A stretch of DNA of 64,000 bases from Scleropages formosus (GCF_900964775.1 NC_041813.1:27981105-28045104); one strand, 5' to 3'. Positions 13,061-26,423 are shown, counted from the first letter of the stretch. Program-made: numbers and translations. Notes: generated by a model not told the origin, from the letters alone.

Positions 13061-13670
13061 TACATTTACATTTATTCATTTAGCAGACGCTTTTCTCCAA
13101 AGCGACACACATCTCAGAGAAAGTACAATTTGTGCATTGCATTAGGAGACATGTGACTCTTAAGTACAGTTAGTTTCCTTCACCATATGGACCGACGTTC
13201 ATTACACAAGGAGCTGCATAAAACGTTACTAGAATATCGATAATTCCTGATCGTCTTCCTCGTAGTATTTTTTTTTTTTTTTTTTTTTGGAGACACACAT
13301 AAACATTTACGTTACATTGCAGGAGTGACTCTGTAAAGAATTGATCCGAGCATCATGATGACCATTTATACCTTACGTGAACTTAAGAGATGATGGGTGA
13401 AGCGAGTCCGGAAGAGGCGAGTTTTAAGACCATTTTTAAATGCGGACAGAGATTCAGCAGTTCTGAGAGGGGGGAGGTCGTTCCACCACTACGGAGCCAG
13501 TACCTTTCGTGCGCGGGACCACCATGCGGGCAGGTGTGAAAGAGCGTAGCGGTCTGGTTGGGGTGTACTGAATGATGAAGTGCTGTAGATAGCTGGGAGC
13601 AGTTCTGTCGATGCATTTGTAGGCCATAACCAGGGTGTTAAATTTGATCCGGAAAATAAAAACTGACAAT
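13061..13670 (-). mobile_element. 5'-truncated L2-like LINE, 3' end
   Basis: Read on the minus strand, about 13670-13450 encodes the C-terminal end of a LINE ORF2 protein: the thumb-region pattern RIKFNTLVMAYK followed by TAPSYLQ, then a PRTKGTGS-like stretch. Around 13450-13375 it reads LKTRLFRTRFTHHLLSSRK. The 3' UTR follows, ending at 13061-13110 with AAGCGTCTGCTAAATGAAT and repeats of AAATGTAAATG, the tail typical of fish L2-type LINEs and the SINEs that borrow it. Frames are broken, so this is a dead fragment. A poly-T run (about 13267-13289) interrupts the 3' UTR. Confidence 0.82.
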
Positions 13671-13745
13671 TTTTTTGTAACGGTGCTGTATTATACTGCA
13701 GGAATGTTGAATCTGAACATTTCACATTGTCTTTGTTACACCTGT

Positions 13746-13966
13746 TGGGGCAGCTGGTAGTTTAGTGGTTAGAGCTGCTGCCTTTGGCCCCAGAGATTAC
13801 AGGTTTGAATTCCACCTTCAACTGTAGTACTCTTAAACAATGGACTTGCCTTGAATTTCTCCAGTGAAATAACCCAGTTGTATAAATGGATAAATAATTG
13901 TAGATACTTTAACATTGTAAGTTGCTTTAGGGGGGAAAAGTGTCAGCTGAATGAATAAATGTCAAC
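13746..13966 (+). mobile_element. tRNA-derived SINE with L2-type tail
   Basis: A tRNA-like head (GTAGTTTAGTGGTTAGAG as A-box region, GGTTTGAATTCC as a slightly worn B box) leads into a body and a tail containing GTTGCTTTAG and a CTGAATGAATAAATGT ending. The tail resembles the L2-like LINE end at 13061-13110, which is usual for SINEs mobilised by that LINE. Related copies lie at 15889-16102, 28195-28357, 29160-29376 and 32155-32288. Confidence 0.75.
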
Positions 13967-14492
13967 ATTTTCAAAGTGGCACATATATACTACTGCAGTT
14001 CTGCATTTAGATCTGTGTTAGTAATAAGATGTGTCATTCAGAGGTTCTGCATAAGGGTTCTTTTCCAAAAAACAGACTGTTTTACTTCTGCTTAGCTGGG
14101 GGGGTTGCTTGGCATATCTTATATAAGCTACAGAAATATTGGTGACTGAATGGAATAAATGGAGCAGCACATTTATTGTTAAAGTTAAGTAAATTGACTT
14201 ATGTTGGTTTCATTTGTGCATAATGTAGCATTTGAATGTAATGTGACCTCTAGAAGCACTGCCTTTACCGCTGTTCTCGTGAACTGCTATGGGTCTTTAC
14301 CAAGACGTTGACCACAAGTGCTGCAGGTATTTTCAATGACGTTTGCTTCCCGGGGAGAGACTTCAATATGCGCATCAGTCTGCTTGATATTGTTTTGTAA
14401 ATAAAAAAAAAAAAAAAAAAGTATAACTAAACATCACCTAATGTCCAATAGGTGGTTTGCTCTGTGGTTGTAAGAAAATGGAAAAGTATCAG

Positions 14493-14530
<38 letters not shown>

Positions 14531-15888
14531 TTGCCTATTAGCCAGTGTTCTCAGGAATAAATTCTATACATTTCTGTGCAAAAGGGCCCATCGTCGATGT
14601 AGCATCATTGGTAGTTCAAGGCCTGCCTTGGGTTTGGACGTTTTCCACGTACAACTGTGTTAGGAGGTATACATCTGCGACGTTGTGCTTAATGACAGGC
14701 CCTTGCGCGTGCCCTTTCGTCCACGAGGGAAGGAATTGCGCCACGTGTTCGGGACGTTTGGTGTTCCTCAACTGTCCTCTTTTTCTCAGAGTCAAACACC
14801 GACCTGCTCGTGAAGCGCACGCAATATGCCGCGCTTGCTGCAGGCCCGCTGTTCGGCGCATAAATGAGTGCGGGAGCGAAGAGGTGTGGTATGAGAAACG
14901 AGCGGCCCCAGAGCCTTTCCCGTGATGGCACTAAAACGGTGCAGCGCTTCTCCACGTACGGCCGAACTTGCCTTACCTGTGCGTTGCTTTATTTCATTAT
15001 TTTTTGGACTGTTTTTTAGAAATCCAGAAAATAAAGAGATGGATGTGGAAGGATCTCTTGTATTCTCTTCTGTTCTTACCTTTTATAGAATGTTAATACT
15101 TTTACCAACAGAGGAGGTTTACGCTTTTTTCGTCGATGGAGAAAATTTGTCGTCGTCGAAAATGCACAGTTACCTAGCGACACAGGATGATAGAATAAAA
15201 AGTACTGCATTTGGACTCGTGCATCGGAGGCCCATCGGTCGTGTTTTTGTGGTAGGAGAACAAAAGTTGTGAATAGAGTCCTCCTCCGTCTTGTCCTTGC
15301 AGGATTCATTCCTGCAAAAATCCAACACGGGTAAAAAAAACCAACTGTGTGTGTGGAGGATGCCCTCTCGCACTCTCGGGTGTCGCTCGTGTTTAGCGTT
15401 TAATGGAGCAAGCTGATTGGCCAAGAGAGCCTATCAAAACAGTTAATTCCTCTCAATCACAAGTGAGGACGAAGAAAACGCCGTTCGGGATCAGTCTGCC
15501 TTAACACAGGAGAGCAAAATGACTCATCTTTGGCGTTTCTATCCAGATAATGGAGAGCGTAGATATTTCCCTGGCACAGCGAGACCTTGTCTTGGCTTTG
15601 CTGTTCACTTAACCCCCCTCCGCTCCCATCCTGTGTTTGTTTGCTCGTCGTTGAAGTAGAATTTGGCAGCCTTGTTCTGCTTAGGGGACCTTAAAATGTA
15701 AAGAAGAGGAACGAACCAACCTACAGCATCACTTTCGGTACATAAAACACAGATCGCACCTCAAGCGGCTGACACCGAGTTAAAACACACATGCATCTTT
15801 CAAGACGGGACAAATTAAAATGCTTAGTCTGCCAAATTAATGAACACACGGAAATGGTTTGCATTTGAGCTCCAGGGAATATAATATT
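13967..15888. other. No gene recognised; poly-A runs
   Basis: Poly-A runs lie at about 14401-14420 and 14501-14527. I see no coding signal. The stretch around 15360-15480 includes a CCAAT-type sequence on the minus strand and lacks repeats, and might be conserved noncoding DNA, but that cannot be tested here. Confidence 0.5.
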
Positions 15889-16102
15889 CATTTACATTTA
15901 TTCACATTGCAGATGCTTTTCTCCAAAGCGACTTACCCTGTTAAGGTGCTTACAGTTATTTACCCATTTATACACCTGAGTAGTTTTACTGGAGTAATTA
16001 GGATAAGTACTTTGCTCAAGGGTACTACAGCTGGAGGTGGGATTTGAACCTGCAGCCTTTTGGGTCCAAACACAGCAGAATCACTTTGCCTCCAGTTGCC
16101 CC
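15889..16102 (-). mobile_element. tRNA-derived SINE with L2-type tail
   Basis: In minus orientation the copy ends (left) with the CATTTACATTTATTCA/CTTTTCTCCAAAGCGACTT tail block and starts (right) with a GGGGCAACTGGAGGCAAAG head. The B-box-like GGTTCAAATCCC sits near 16041-16052. It is the best-preserved member of this family in the window. Confidence 0.8.
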
Positions 16103-19100
16103 AAAATTATAATACATAGAAGTATAAACCCATGAATATATCAAAAAATAATCTGCCAGAAAACTTCTCAAAAAGAAATATTAACTCTAATGTAATATAG
16201 TGATGGTGTACAATACTTTGCATAATTGTGCAGCAGTTAGAATTTTCCATGGACAAATTATAAAGTAATAATGTTTGAGACCGAAACATTTAAATTATCA
16301 GAAAAGAAGGCTACGAAAGTAGCCTTTGTTGTTGTTTTTCTTTTTTTTTTTTTTAAACCAGAAAAAAGACAACTTTGATGGATAGTCTGTTGAGGAGTGA
16401 CACTTCAAAACTGTTTAATATCTGTTTTTTTTTATTAATTTGTCAAATAAAAAGGGTGGTGGTGTTCACATTGCAAAAAATACTCAATATCAACTGTAGT
16501 GTGACGTTTTATTGGTTTTTAAATCATGTTTTACCTTCATGAAGCAGCTAATAAAAGTAAATGTTCTGTTAAATAATCCCCCTTGAATTGCGGAAGTGGA
16601 AATGCATTTTAAAAAAAAAATGCCTTTTATGATAATCCACCTGTTGCTTATCAGAAACGGGGGCGGAAAAATCCGCCAGTAGGAGATAATGCTCATGTTA
16701 TGCAGTTGTGTTCCAGCTTGTGACATTTCCGCTGACAATCCACCCATGCAGTTTAGGACAAAGCATTGATTTTTGCCTGTCTGCTGTGTCCGATGAAGGC
16801 TGCATTACAAAGATCAATGCTGATTGTTTTTTCCCAGAATGATATGGAAAAAATTGAACAGCAGAATATTTATGAAATGCATTTGTTAATATCGGGTCTG
16901 AAGAGGAGCACCGATCTGGAATTTTTGCCCAAGGCTGGAGGGTACCTCTACCATAAACCCCTCCCAACACACACACAGAGACTTACTCACAAACAAACCT
17001 ACGCGCTCGTTTGGTTATTTCTATCTTTGGCAACGCTCTGCTCGACAGAAGCACGGCTGCCAACTTCATCCAAGCATCGATGTGTGAAAAAGCCCTTAAG
17101 GGAGGGTATTCAGCAGTGTAAGAGGTCTGTGCTACAGTTTTTAATAAAAGCATCTTTCTTGGAGTTCCTTGTTATGGGGGGGTCCGTGTGACGTCCTGAA
17201 ATGCAGGAAAATCCTCCTTTTATGGCAATCTCATGAATGCAGGTAGAAACTGCTAACGTTAAACGTAGAGGTGGCGGCAGAAACGGAGCAGGATCACGAG
17301 AAACACGAGGAGCGAACGCACCCTTAGTCAACCAGGCACGCTGTAAGTGAGTGGCTCAGCTAATGCAGAGCGTTGAGAAGATGATGTGTGTCCGCTTGTC
17401 CCGTGTGCCCTTAGCTACCCCTGTATTCTCAGCAAAACAAGCTTTCGTCCATAATCAACATGGCCTGTCCTCGGAGGTTCATAGCTGACTTAATCCCACG
17501 GTGCCTGTAGAGATAGGGGCATAAATAATAATTATATTCATAGTATGTGGTCAGTCAAGCCAGCTGTAGCTGAGGCTGAACCAGGGGCTAGAGCTGTAAC
17601 AGGATCAGTAGCGATAAGCCCACCGCTCCACCTTTTGTAAACAGTAAGATTAGGAACTGTAGGTAATGGTTTGAGGGAGGGAACATTTATGGAGGTGCAG
17701 CAGATATCTGATCATTGTTGGAGATCGCCGTCCCTTCGCAGGGGAACGACGTTGGAGAAAAACAGTCGAAAGGTTTCTCGAGGATGCGCTGGTCCAGAAA
17801 GTTTTGCATGCGTCTTTCGGTTTGATCACGCTGCTTTGCATCCGTAAAGTCCCTTCTTGTCGAGCACCGTGGCCAGGACGTAGACCGCCGAGCTGCGAAC
17901 CTTTATCTTCAGTTTGTAAATTGTATTTATGCCTTTTGAAAATTTCTTCCTGGAGTCAGCCGGTTATGAGCCACCTCTGGGAACAGCCCTTTTTTCCTTC
18001 AGATGAAGACGGAAGCAAAAGTCGCAGCGGGTCCTTGCCATCTCGGACGGGAAAGGTCATAGCCGCGGAAGTTGCGTACCCCGGAGAACCTACCCCTCGC
18101 GCCCCGTGTGACAGTCCGCCAGCCCTGCTTCTTAACCAAGTCTTTTGAATCGAGTTTTGGTTGTTTCCTGCTCGCCTGCTAGGAGCCAAGGCATACCCTG
18201 TTGAACAGTAAAATGTTTGATGTCTCCATCACAAGAAGAGCTGTTCACACTCTGCTGAGTGTTTATGCTCCAGTGCCCTCGGGCGGCCTCAGGACACGGT
18301 TTGGAACTATAAAGAATCAGTTTGTCTAGATGTTTCAAGGCAGTTCCATTGCTCTAACTCCTGATCGTAAGGCTACCGGAGGACACGTGTGACGTTCTTC
18401 TCATCATTCTAAACGCAGCTTTGTCCAAGCACCGTGGGAAGAAAGTGTTTTACCACCTATAGGAGAAGTTGTATCAGAACTGGAGGTGTGAACTGGAGTG
18501 ACTGTATTACACAAAGACGGTGTCATCTGGTGTGCTGTCAGAGCCACCGTCACCGTGCAGTTTTCACACTTGCTTAATTTGTATGCAATAAAAGCACAAA
18601 CTTTATCAAGCTCAAGCTCCAAAGGTCTCCAATAGCTTGTAGGGAAAATAATTTGTTTATTAGTCATGCTCCCCCCCCCCCCCCCCCAAAAGCAGTTATA
18701 CAACACCAGGGCCGTTCTCGGGAATTGAGATTAGCCCTGTGCTTCGGGGGTTGGCTTCGGAGAACTGCAAGCCCGGCTCGGGCGAGCAGTTAACGGTAGC
18801 GTCCCACGTCCGAATGTTTTATGAGTGCGTGCTTTGACCCATCAGATGGAATTCCAGACACACAACGTAATTTTTATTCATTTTTTTTTTTTTTTTAACT
18901 CCGTTGGTCCACCGCTGACTGAATTCCAGCTCAGTTTTCTGAAAAATGAAGAGCCGTCTGGTAAAATTTGTCTGCGGCATTTCTGTATCACAACCTTTTT
19001 TTTTTTTTTTTTTTTTGCATCGCTTAGAAACCCACAAGATGGTAACAAGTTACGGCCTTCAAGTCAGCGTGCCTCCACGGTTTAAATCCTCGGTGTGTTA

Positions 19101-20640
19101 GGTTTTGGTAGAAGCGTATCCATTCCGCTGGACCATCTTCTAGCCGCGTCTCACAAGCCTAATGTAGACGTTTAAGACACCGTTCCGCACATGCGTTACG
19201 CCGGTGGCGAGCCTCAGGATTAGGACGCAGTTAATCTGCTCAATTCCTACCAAACACACTTCCGTGCCGTACAACGCGCGGACGCGTTTAGAGGCGCTCC
19301 TCTAGGGTCCGACCGCAGCTGCCTCCAACCTCTGTTAATCGGTGTGATGCGCCAAGGCTACCCAGAAGCTACAACGCACACGCATACCCACAGAAGCTCC
19401 TGCTCCCCGTACACGTGCGCTGACTTACCCTTTGTCGCGGAACAATGCCGTAGTTTTCCCTTTTCTTTCTTGTCTTTCAGGGTTCGGTCCATCTGTTCTT
19501 CATGGCTCCACGGTAGGACTGGGAGCCCGAGCACGTCCACCCGCCGGCGCCTCCCTCCAGGCTCTGCAGGGAGATGTCGATCACGGTCCGGTGACGGCTG
19601 CCGATCGATGCGCCTGACCTGCGATTCCATGCCATTCGCACACCTGAGGGTGGCGCCCGCCTCAGTCTTGCGTGATTGGCTTCTGGATGGAACTGAGGTG
19701 AATGGATCACACTTCCGTTTAACGCTACTTAGATGAACGACAGCGTTTCCTGAACTATCTTTCCTTTTTCTCTCATAGAAGCGGGGAGCGCGTTCCTGCC
19801 TTCCGCTTCAGCTGCGCATCCCATACTTCCATTACCCTGCGCAGTCTTTTAAATTGTCGCAGCGTAAACGTGGCGCGGCGGCAGAAGACGTCTACTTTCG
19901 ACGAGGTTTCGTTTTTAATTCGGGGGTTATTTTTCACCGAGCCTGCAGTTTTTCATTGCGGGTTTGACGTCAGCGCTGCTCTTTTGAACAGATTTATTTT
20001 GTTTGCTACTTAAAAAATGTTCATTGGTGGCCCAAAGCCACACGGTTAACACATACATCACTTTGGTGCACTAATGTCTTAACCAAATCATCTCATTCAC
20101 CAGGAAGCAAATTTAGTCCCTGACCCGAAATAGTCGAGTTACGACATGACCACATGAAAGCCATTTCCGAAGAAGTGCTTTGGGCTTGTGTTTTGTCAGC
20201 AGACTATGAAAGCATGAGCTTGCTGGCAAATGATGAGAAAACATTTTTAATGTAAGACTTCGATGCACTCTTATCTCTGCATACGTGTAGATGGCTCACT
20301 GTGGCTGATCATATATTTATTACAGCCTAAAGGCCGAAATTTTTGTCAGTCGCTGCCTGTAATCCGACCGTCTTGCAATTTCAATTCGCTTTGAAGTACC
20401 ATTCCTCTGCGTAGTTGGTAGGAAGCACTTCATCGGAGACGAGAAACGGTCGGTCCCTCCAGTGATGGTCGCTACTCTGGGAAGCGTAATTGGCTTGGAG
20501 ATGGAGGTTTCACTGTACGTCTCCATCAGAGGACATTTCTCTCCAAAGTACAACTTGGGGTAAACAAAGAATTTTTCAAAACGCAAAGAGTTCTAGATAC
20601 AGGGGTGCGATTGTCGAAGCACGGCTGGTTTGGCCGATAG
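16103..20640. other. No gene recognised; homopolymer runs
   Basis: No exon is supported. There is a 17-base C run at 18671-18687 and T runs at about 18882-18897 and 18996-19016. The 16766-17191 open frame (141 codons) has no recognisable domain. Confidence 0.5.
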
Positions 20641-21170
20641 CATCATTTTTCCTGCGACGCGATTTGCTGCCTGTGGAGCTGAGTTTTGAGTGGAAGCGAA
20701 AAGGTGATTGTGACAGTTTGTGTGAGAGTCAAGAGATCAGGAGAGAAGCGGGTTTGAAAGAAATGGACGTGGAATCCCTTTGTGAGTGCTTGGAGGGATT
20801 CTGCAGTTCTGAGAGAGGGAGGGACGGAGCTCATTGCACCACAGCAGAGCCTGAACTTGGAACTGAAGGACTTTTAATTTTGGACCACTTCTGAGCGGGA
20901 CCACCAAGCAGCCAGAGCTTGAGGAGCACGGTGGACTTGCTGGGGTGTAAGGATTGATTGGATCGTGTCAGGTATTGGGGTACAAATCCGTTGACCATCC
21001 TGTAGAGTCTTGAACTTGACACGGGAAGCCAGGGGAAGCTGGAGATGGGCAAGGAGGGGAGATAAATGGGAACGTTCCGGCAGGTGGAACACAACCGGTG
21101 CTGTGACGCTCTGTTTCAGCTGGAGTAGATGAGAGGATCTCAGCTGGGTTCCTTTAATTGTGCACACCTT
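20641..21170 (-). mobile_element. L2-like LINE ORF2 fragment, degenerate
   Basis: On the minus strand the pieces read in order: LASRVKFKTL, then VPQYLTRSNQSLHPSKS, then PPSLRTAESLQALTKGF, then FFQTRFSPDLLTL. This is the same C-terminal ORF2 layout as the LINE at 13061-13670, spread over several frames. The typical 3' tail is missing, so the fragment is truncated at both ends. Confidence 0.72.
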
Positions 21171-22434
21171 GAATTTGATCTGGCCCCAGCAAAAGACCTT
21201 TCGTTGGATTAGCGTTTGGCTCTATGGCTGAACGAACAGATGAAGCCTCGTGTTGTGCTGGACTAATTAAAAACTAGGAATTCCAGCATTACATCCCATA
21301 CAGTGAGGCAGCCTAGCAGAAAACATCCTCTAGAGTTTCATTAATCGTGCTTTTAGTCCGGCAAGCTGGCGAGTTCTGCCGAAATTTTAGGAAATAGGGC
21401 GCAGAATTCCCCAGTGCATTTCACTGGAGGCCATCTACTTCCTCCCCCCGCCTTTTGGCCTGTGCTAAGAACAACAAAGATGGTGAGATATGGAGGTGTC
21501 CTCTGGGTACAGAAGTCAAAGAGTGTGTTTTTTAGGACGAAAGAGATGAAGGCAGTGACAGGTGCAGAGAGAGACACGGATCTTGCGTGGAGAGAGTGAA
21601 AGGGAGAAGAGGGAGGCGGGCCGGCGGTGACGCGAGCGCTCCGCTCGAGAGATTACGTGAGCTGAAAGCGAGGGATTACGGAGGAGGGATGCAGATTGAG
21701 CCGCGGGAGAGAGAGGAGGACGGCTCAGGACAAGTCCGCACATAGCGACTGCTGGGGATTTTCGTGCGGTTGTGTGCATCCGAGTTCTCGTCCTCTGAAC
21801 TAATGGCCACAGCCGGTCTCCGATAACTACTGTGACAGTTAAAATAGCCGGTGACCCCCTAAAGCCAACAGCGATCGCTGGCCCGTGTGCAGAAAATCAG
21901 CCGCCGTGTCTTCCCTGCTCTTCTTCATCGATTCCCAGAGATGTTGGAGACCTGCGGGTCGCTTTGCTTTCACTCTTCTGCCCACGTTGCCCCATGCAAG
22001 CACTTCCCGGGTGTACTCGGACTTTACCCCGGTACTGTAGAGTACTTAGTGTTCTGCTTCTGCCGAGACAGAATCTAGGCTCGCGAGGCGCTGTGAGTCT
22101 GCTGCACATTTCCAGAAGCTCTGTGATCAACGCGAGCGATCTGTTCAGCCGGAATGGGGAACCGTGTGAAGGGAATGAAGAGAACGCTCGTCCTTTTTTC
22201 ACTTGCGGCCTCCGCAATCCACAGGCTCCGGGATCAGGACGGCGTCTTTTTTAAACGGTGCGTTTTTGTACACAAATTGCCGATCATTAGGACGGCCCAG
22301 AGCATCTGGACGAAAAAAGGTCGTCAGCTGGAGTGCTCGGCGCTGTCAAAAACCACAAGAGAGCTTTCAAGAGAAAAGCTGGGAAAGAGGGAGTGAGCGT
22401 GAGGGGGAGAGCAAAGCTTTTGGTTTTAGACAGG

Positions 22435-22520
<86 letters not shown>

Positions 22521-24737
22521 GGAGTGGGAACGTTTATCACCAGGACGTAGACAGCTCTGTACGGTCAGTGCCATCAGACAGAAGAGACGTCTCAGGTGAA
22601 GAACGGGAGAGTCATGCATATCCTCCAGCCTCATTGCATCAACAGGTTAGATTTCTAGGAATCTGCATGTGTGTGTGTGTCTATCAGAGCTCGCCCGTGT
22701 GTATGCACGTGTGCGCACACATTATGGAAGCGCAGATCCACTGTAGGCTGCTTGTACGTCGCTATGCAAAGTCAGCCTAAGTGTCCCTCGGTGCGTGCGT
22801 CGATGACGCCGGTCCGAGCGACACTCTCATCTTTGCACGCTCACTGTTTGCCCTCCGCCGTGGTACTTCGCGAAACTACTGTTTTGCAGTTGCTGCCTTC
22901 GTGATGCCGTCCTCATCAAAACAAATACATCTAAGCAGCGGCGTTTTAGTAAAGTGTTGATTGTTGGCTAAACACGTGCCGGATGCGATCGGTTGTTGGA
23001 AGCGGAGGAGTTTGATGCGATGTTTTCTCCCGTAGCCGGCGTTCAGTAAGCACACTTTCCAGCGCGTAACTCCGTGTGTGACGCGCTTTGATTGATGGCA
23101 TTTAGCACGGGGCCTTCGGCAGTCCGCTTACCGCCGTATCCTTCCTCCAGCCAGGAGTGTTACTTTGATGCTAATGTACGTGGAGATGTATGCTGGCGCA
23201 CTTCAGCGCACTCAGCAGCGGAGTCTAAGGTTCCCTTTCCGCAAAGCATTTTAGACGCTAATAGCCGAGGCCGGCCGCCGCATGTGGAATAATTCATGTT
23301 GCAGAAGAAGCCTCGGCTCAGCGTTTTTACCCTCCGGTACCAGTTCCGAAGCACGCATCGCCGAGGGCGAAGTCGGTCGGTCCTCGTGGGGGGGCGGGGT
23401 CAGGGAGATAAGCCCTTTAATCTGCTTCGCATTGACAGTCGCACCGATTGCGCTTCCATTAGAATTATTTTAGTGTTGATTAGCCGAGGCCGGATCAAAA
23501 CGCTGCCTCTAGACAAGGTTATTAATAGTTCTCCTCAGGTGACCTCGTGTCGATCCCTTCTGTGATCTCCCGGTGCCAGGGACTAGACTTTGGGGGCAGG
23601 TTTGCGGCGATTAGACGTCGCGCAATTTCCGGGAGAGAGCGAAAGCTCTTGCGTGCCCTGCATTAATGTGATAATGCTTCTACGCTTTCATTAAAATTGA
23701 GAAAATTAAAAATAATGGATAAAAATGGATAGTCACGTTTAACTCTCCTTTGGCGAGGTTTTTTTGCCTGTTTTTTTTTTTTTTTTCCCTCCGATGACAT
23801 TGCGGTGGCGGACTTGGAAATATTGTTTCCGACAGTGCGGCTTAAGCCATCATGCCTGGCGTAAATATACCGTGCTTCCTTACATAATCTCTGTATTTCT
23901 GCTTTGCCCTCGTACGCGTAAACACAGCGGATTTGAGTCAACGGTCGGTTGTCAGAGAGAATAATTTGAAATAAGTGACGCTCTGCTATAAGTCACTACA
24001 TGGGCCTTCGGAAAATATTTTATTGGCCTTAGTAATCATTTCGAGAGATGAGAAAGGATAAATGTATCGTCTTAGTTGCAGCTGAACACAGAGTATTCGG
24101 GCTTGAAGTTTTCAGCAGTCTCCTAATAATTAATTCAAATGAAAACAGTGAGAGAATTATTAAAGTTGAAAATTACGAGTGCCTTCTCCCTCCTCCTTAT
24201 CTCTGCTCTCCAAACGTGGTTTTCCCTGTAGGGAACTGGACCGCTCAGAGTCAGCGAGGGCGGGTGTGGATTGGGGACCGCGTTAGATTAGGAACCCGGG
24301 CCGCATCCACGAGCGTCCTTGTCACGATGCCCTGCTTGTCGTGACCCTGTCACTGTCCGGGGCTGACCCCTAGTGGCGCCGCGAGGGGCCCTCGCCTCAG
24401 GACTGACGCGTCTTGACAGCGGTCGCGATCGCCGTTCGGGAGTGGAGACCTGTTGCTGTTTACCTGCTCTTGGCTTGTCCCGCTCGAAGGCGTCCGCTCT
24501 GGTAGCGCCGCGCACCAGAACCTACGCGCACCGCTCGACAGGTCAACGGATGTATGTTCGTGACCCTTCTCGATCAAGGACAGGAGTTGTTTCAGTCCAT
24601 TTCGGCATAGGCCTGACAAAACGTGTGATTCGATGTCGTTCGAGTGTCTAATGTAGCGTCTGGTAGCTTCCGCTTATTGCCGGTGGCTCTAGTTCTCTGA
24701 GACGCATGTTCTGCCTTTCTCCTCTTCCCTCATGCAG
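21171..24737. other. No coding exon found; possible 5' region of thra
   Basis: This stretch lies just upstream of the first recognised thra exon and should contain an intron or the gene's 5' region. It is more GC-rich around 21600-22650 and contains a GA tract. I searched by eye for a short first coding exon with an ATG and an acidic N-terminus ending in the right phase and did not find a convincing one. Confidence 0.45.
22432..22519 (+). repeat. (GA)n microsatellite
   Basis: This is an almost pure GA dinucleotide run with a few GG or AGG interruptions, about 88 bp long. GA tracts of this kind can take up unusual DNA structures and are often polymorphic. No function is claimed. Confidence 0.95.
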
Positions 24738-24799
24738 GTGGCTCGACGGTCCAAAGAGGAAGCGGAAGAACAGCCAATGTGCCGTGAAGAGCATGTCAG
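24738..24799 (+). CDS. thra: Thyroid hormone receptor alpha, N-terminal coding exon
   Basis: The product is a nuclear receptor that binds thyroid hormone (T3) and regulates transcription from thyroid response elements, usually as a heterodimer with RXR. This 62-bp exon follows an AG at 24736-24737 and ends before GTGAGG. It encodes WLDGPKRKRKNSQCAVKSMS, the basic linker just before the DNA-binding domain, including the KRKRK nuclear-localisation-type cluster. Its first base completes a codon begun in an upstream exon that I could not locate, so the start ATG is missing from this annotation. The seven recognised exons together encode about 390 residues, close to the family's full length of roughly 410. 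Which teleost paralogue (thraa or thrab) this is cannot be decided. Confidence 0.93.
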
Positions 24800-25277
24800 G
24801 TGAGGAGCCGTACGGCGCCGAGCTCCCGAACCCCACACGTGTAGGGGCGGCGTGGTCAGTCGGTCCGTCTTGAACTCGAAGCTCTTCCCTGCTTCCGCGG
24901 CTGTGCCGTGGCCCGGAGCCGCAACCTTAGCGCTTGAGCACTGCTGTGCGTCCCAGGGGTCTTCATAAATCTGCTGGCGTCACAGCAGGTGGTTTCAGTG
25001 GCTCAGCGGGCTTCTTGATGGGCTCGAGGTTGAGCAGTTTCACAGTAGCCCGGAAAGAACGGAGTCCTGGCCCTTGCTTCCCGGTGCTAGGAGGACACCC
25101 ATTTAGCCTTAGAATATTAATTTTCACAAGGATGCGGCACAGGTCAAACTCAGTTTTCATCCTTTTGGCCTTTTTTGCACCTTCTGATAATTTAAGATCG
25201 AATATGACTTTGAAGGTCTTTCAAAGGGTTTGTTAGAACGGTTGAGTGTGCGTAGTTTTCGAAGGGCCGGTTACCTG

Positions 25278-25381
25278 CAGCTGGGTGGCACCGGTTCCTC
25301 AGAGCTCCTGGATTGTTTTTGGGTGCGAGTTCAAATCCGGTTTAGTCTCTTAAGAGTTAGCAGGGGTGTCCTCCAAGTACT
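25278..25381 (+). repeat. SINE head fragment
   Basis: A GGGTGGCACCGGTTCCTCAG-type head is followed by a B-box-like GAGTTCAAATCCGG at about 25327-25340. The sequence then passes into the oppositely oriented SINE at 25382-25576, suggesting two adjacent or nested insertions in intron 24800-26586. Confidence 0.5.
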
Positions 25382-25576
25382 CTGTCACTCACACACTATT
25401 GGTGAACCTGAACAGCATATCTTTGGAGTGTGGGAGGAAACCAGAGCACCCAGAGGAAACCCACCCAGACATGGTAGAACATGCAAACTCCACACAGACT
25501 GAGTGGGGATCGAACCCACATCCTCTCGCACCTCCCAGGCACTGCAAGACAACAGCGCTGCACGCCGTGCCGCCTC
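25382..25576 (-). mobile_element. tRNA-derived teleost SINE in thra intron
   Basis: Read on the minus strand, it starts with AGGCGGCACGGCGTGCAGCG. It has GTGGGTTCGATCCCC as B box near 25507-25521, followed by the block GTGTGGAGTTTGCATGTTCT and TTTCCTCCCACACTCCAAAG. This is the well-known fish SINE body also present at 9789. It lies in the intron between the first two recognised thra exons. Confidence 0.8.
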
Positions 25577-26423
25577 TCTTTCGTGTCCATGCGTCAATAA
25601 TCGGTAGGTGTAGCGTAACGTATTTAGCACCAAACGTAATGAATAAATGTAAATGTGCAGTTCCAGCTCAGCTGCACAGGAACTGCAAGTGTGACCTTCT
25701 GATTCAGAGGGCACGTCCAATGAACGCATCCTGCTGGAGTGAAGTTGAACCGTTTATAATAAGGGATCCTGCAAGTGTAGCTTTCGTTCTCTGGTGTTTC
25801 ACCCGATAGGATCTCGAAACACAACCCGTCAAGTCCCGTTGGTACTGGTTAGTTCTGGACTGGCTCTTTTCCCTAGGCGGTTTCGTAATTGGACTAGGAG
25901 CTGTCACTCACCGTCGACCAGATGTCGAGTAGCGACACCTTCGTTGGCACATGACTCATAGTGGCGACTTTGTTGCTCGTCAGCGCCTGGGAGGCTCCGT
26001 GGGGAAAAGTGTGCGTGAGGTGAAGGCTCGTGGCTGTGCAGGGAGGCGTGTCAGTGTCCCTCTGGAACACACGAGAGTTCTCAGACCCGTGGGGGGGGGG
26101 GAAGGCTCCTTAACTGGCAGGTAGTTAAGACATTGCTTCAGTCCTGTCCTTAAGCACCTGATCCTCACGCGTTCAAGGCACCGTTGCAGCTTCCCGTGTG
26201 ACAACAACCTGAGGATTTGCGTCGTCTCCCTTTCTTTGGCGCCGCTAATCTCTTGTCTCGGCTGAGCTCATTTGCATTCGGGGAGCATCTTGTACCTGAG
26301 CGGCGCTGTGAATGTGACAGCACGGCGCCTGTGCTTATGTGTGCGTACGTGTTTGTTTTTGAGTGTGTTGGTTTTTATTGGGTGCAGGTATGTCTCATTG
26401 CTCCTTCGGTAACACTGTAGCCC

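Noticed and set aside
14401-14527. Poly-A runs as processed-pseudogene tails
   Set aside because: No retrocopied gene sequence lies upstream of either run; they look like simple homopolymers, possibly of uncertain length in the assembly.
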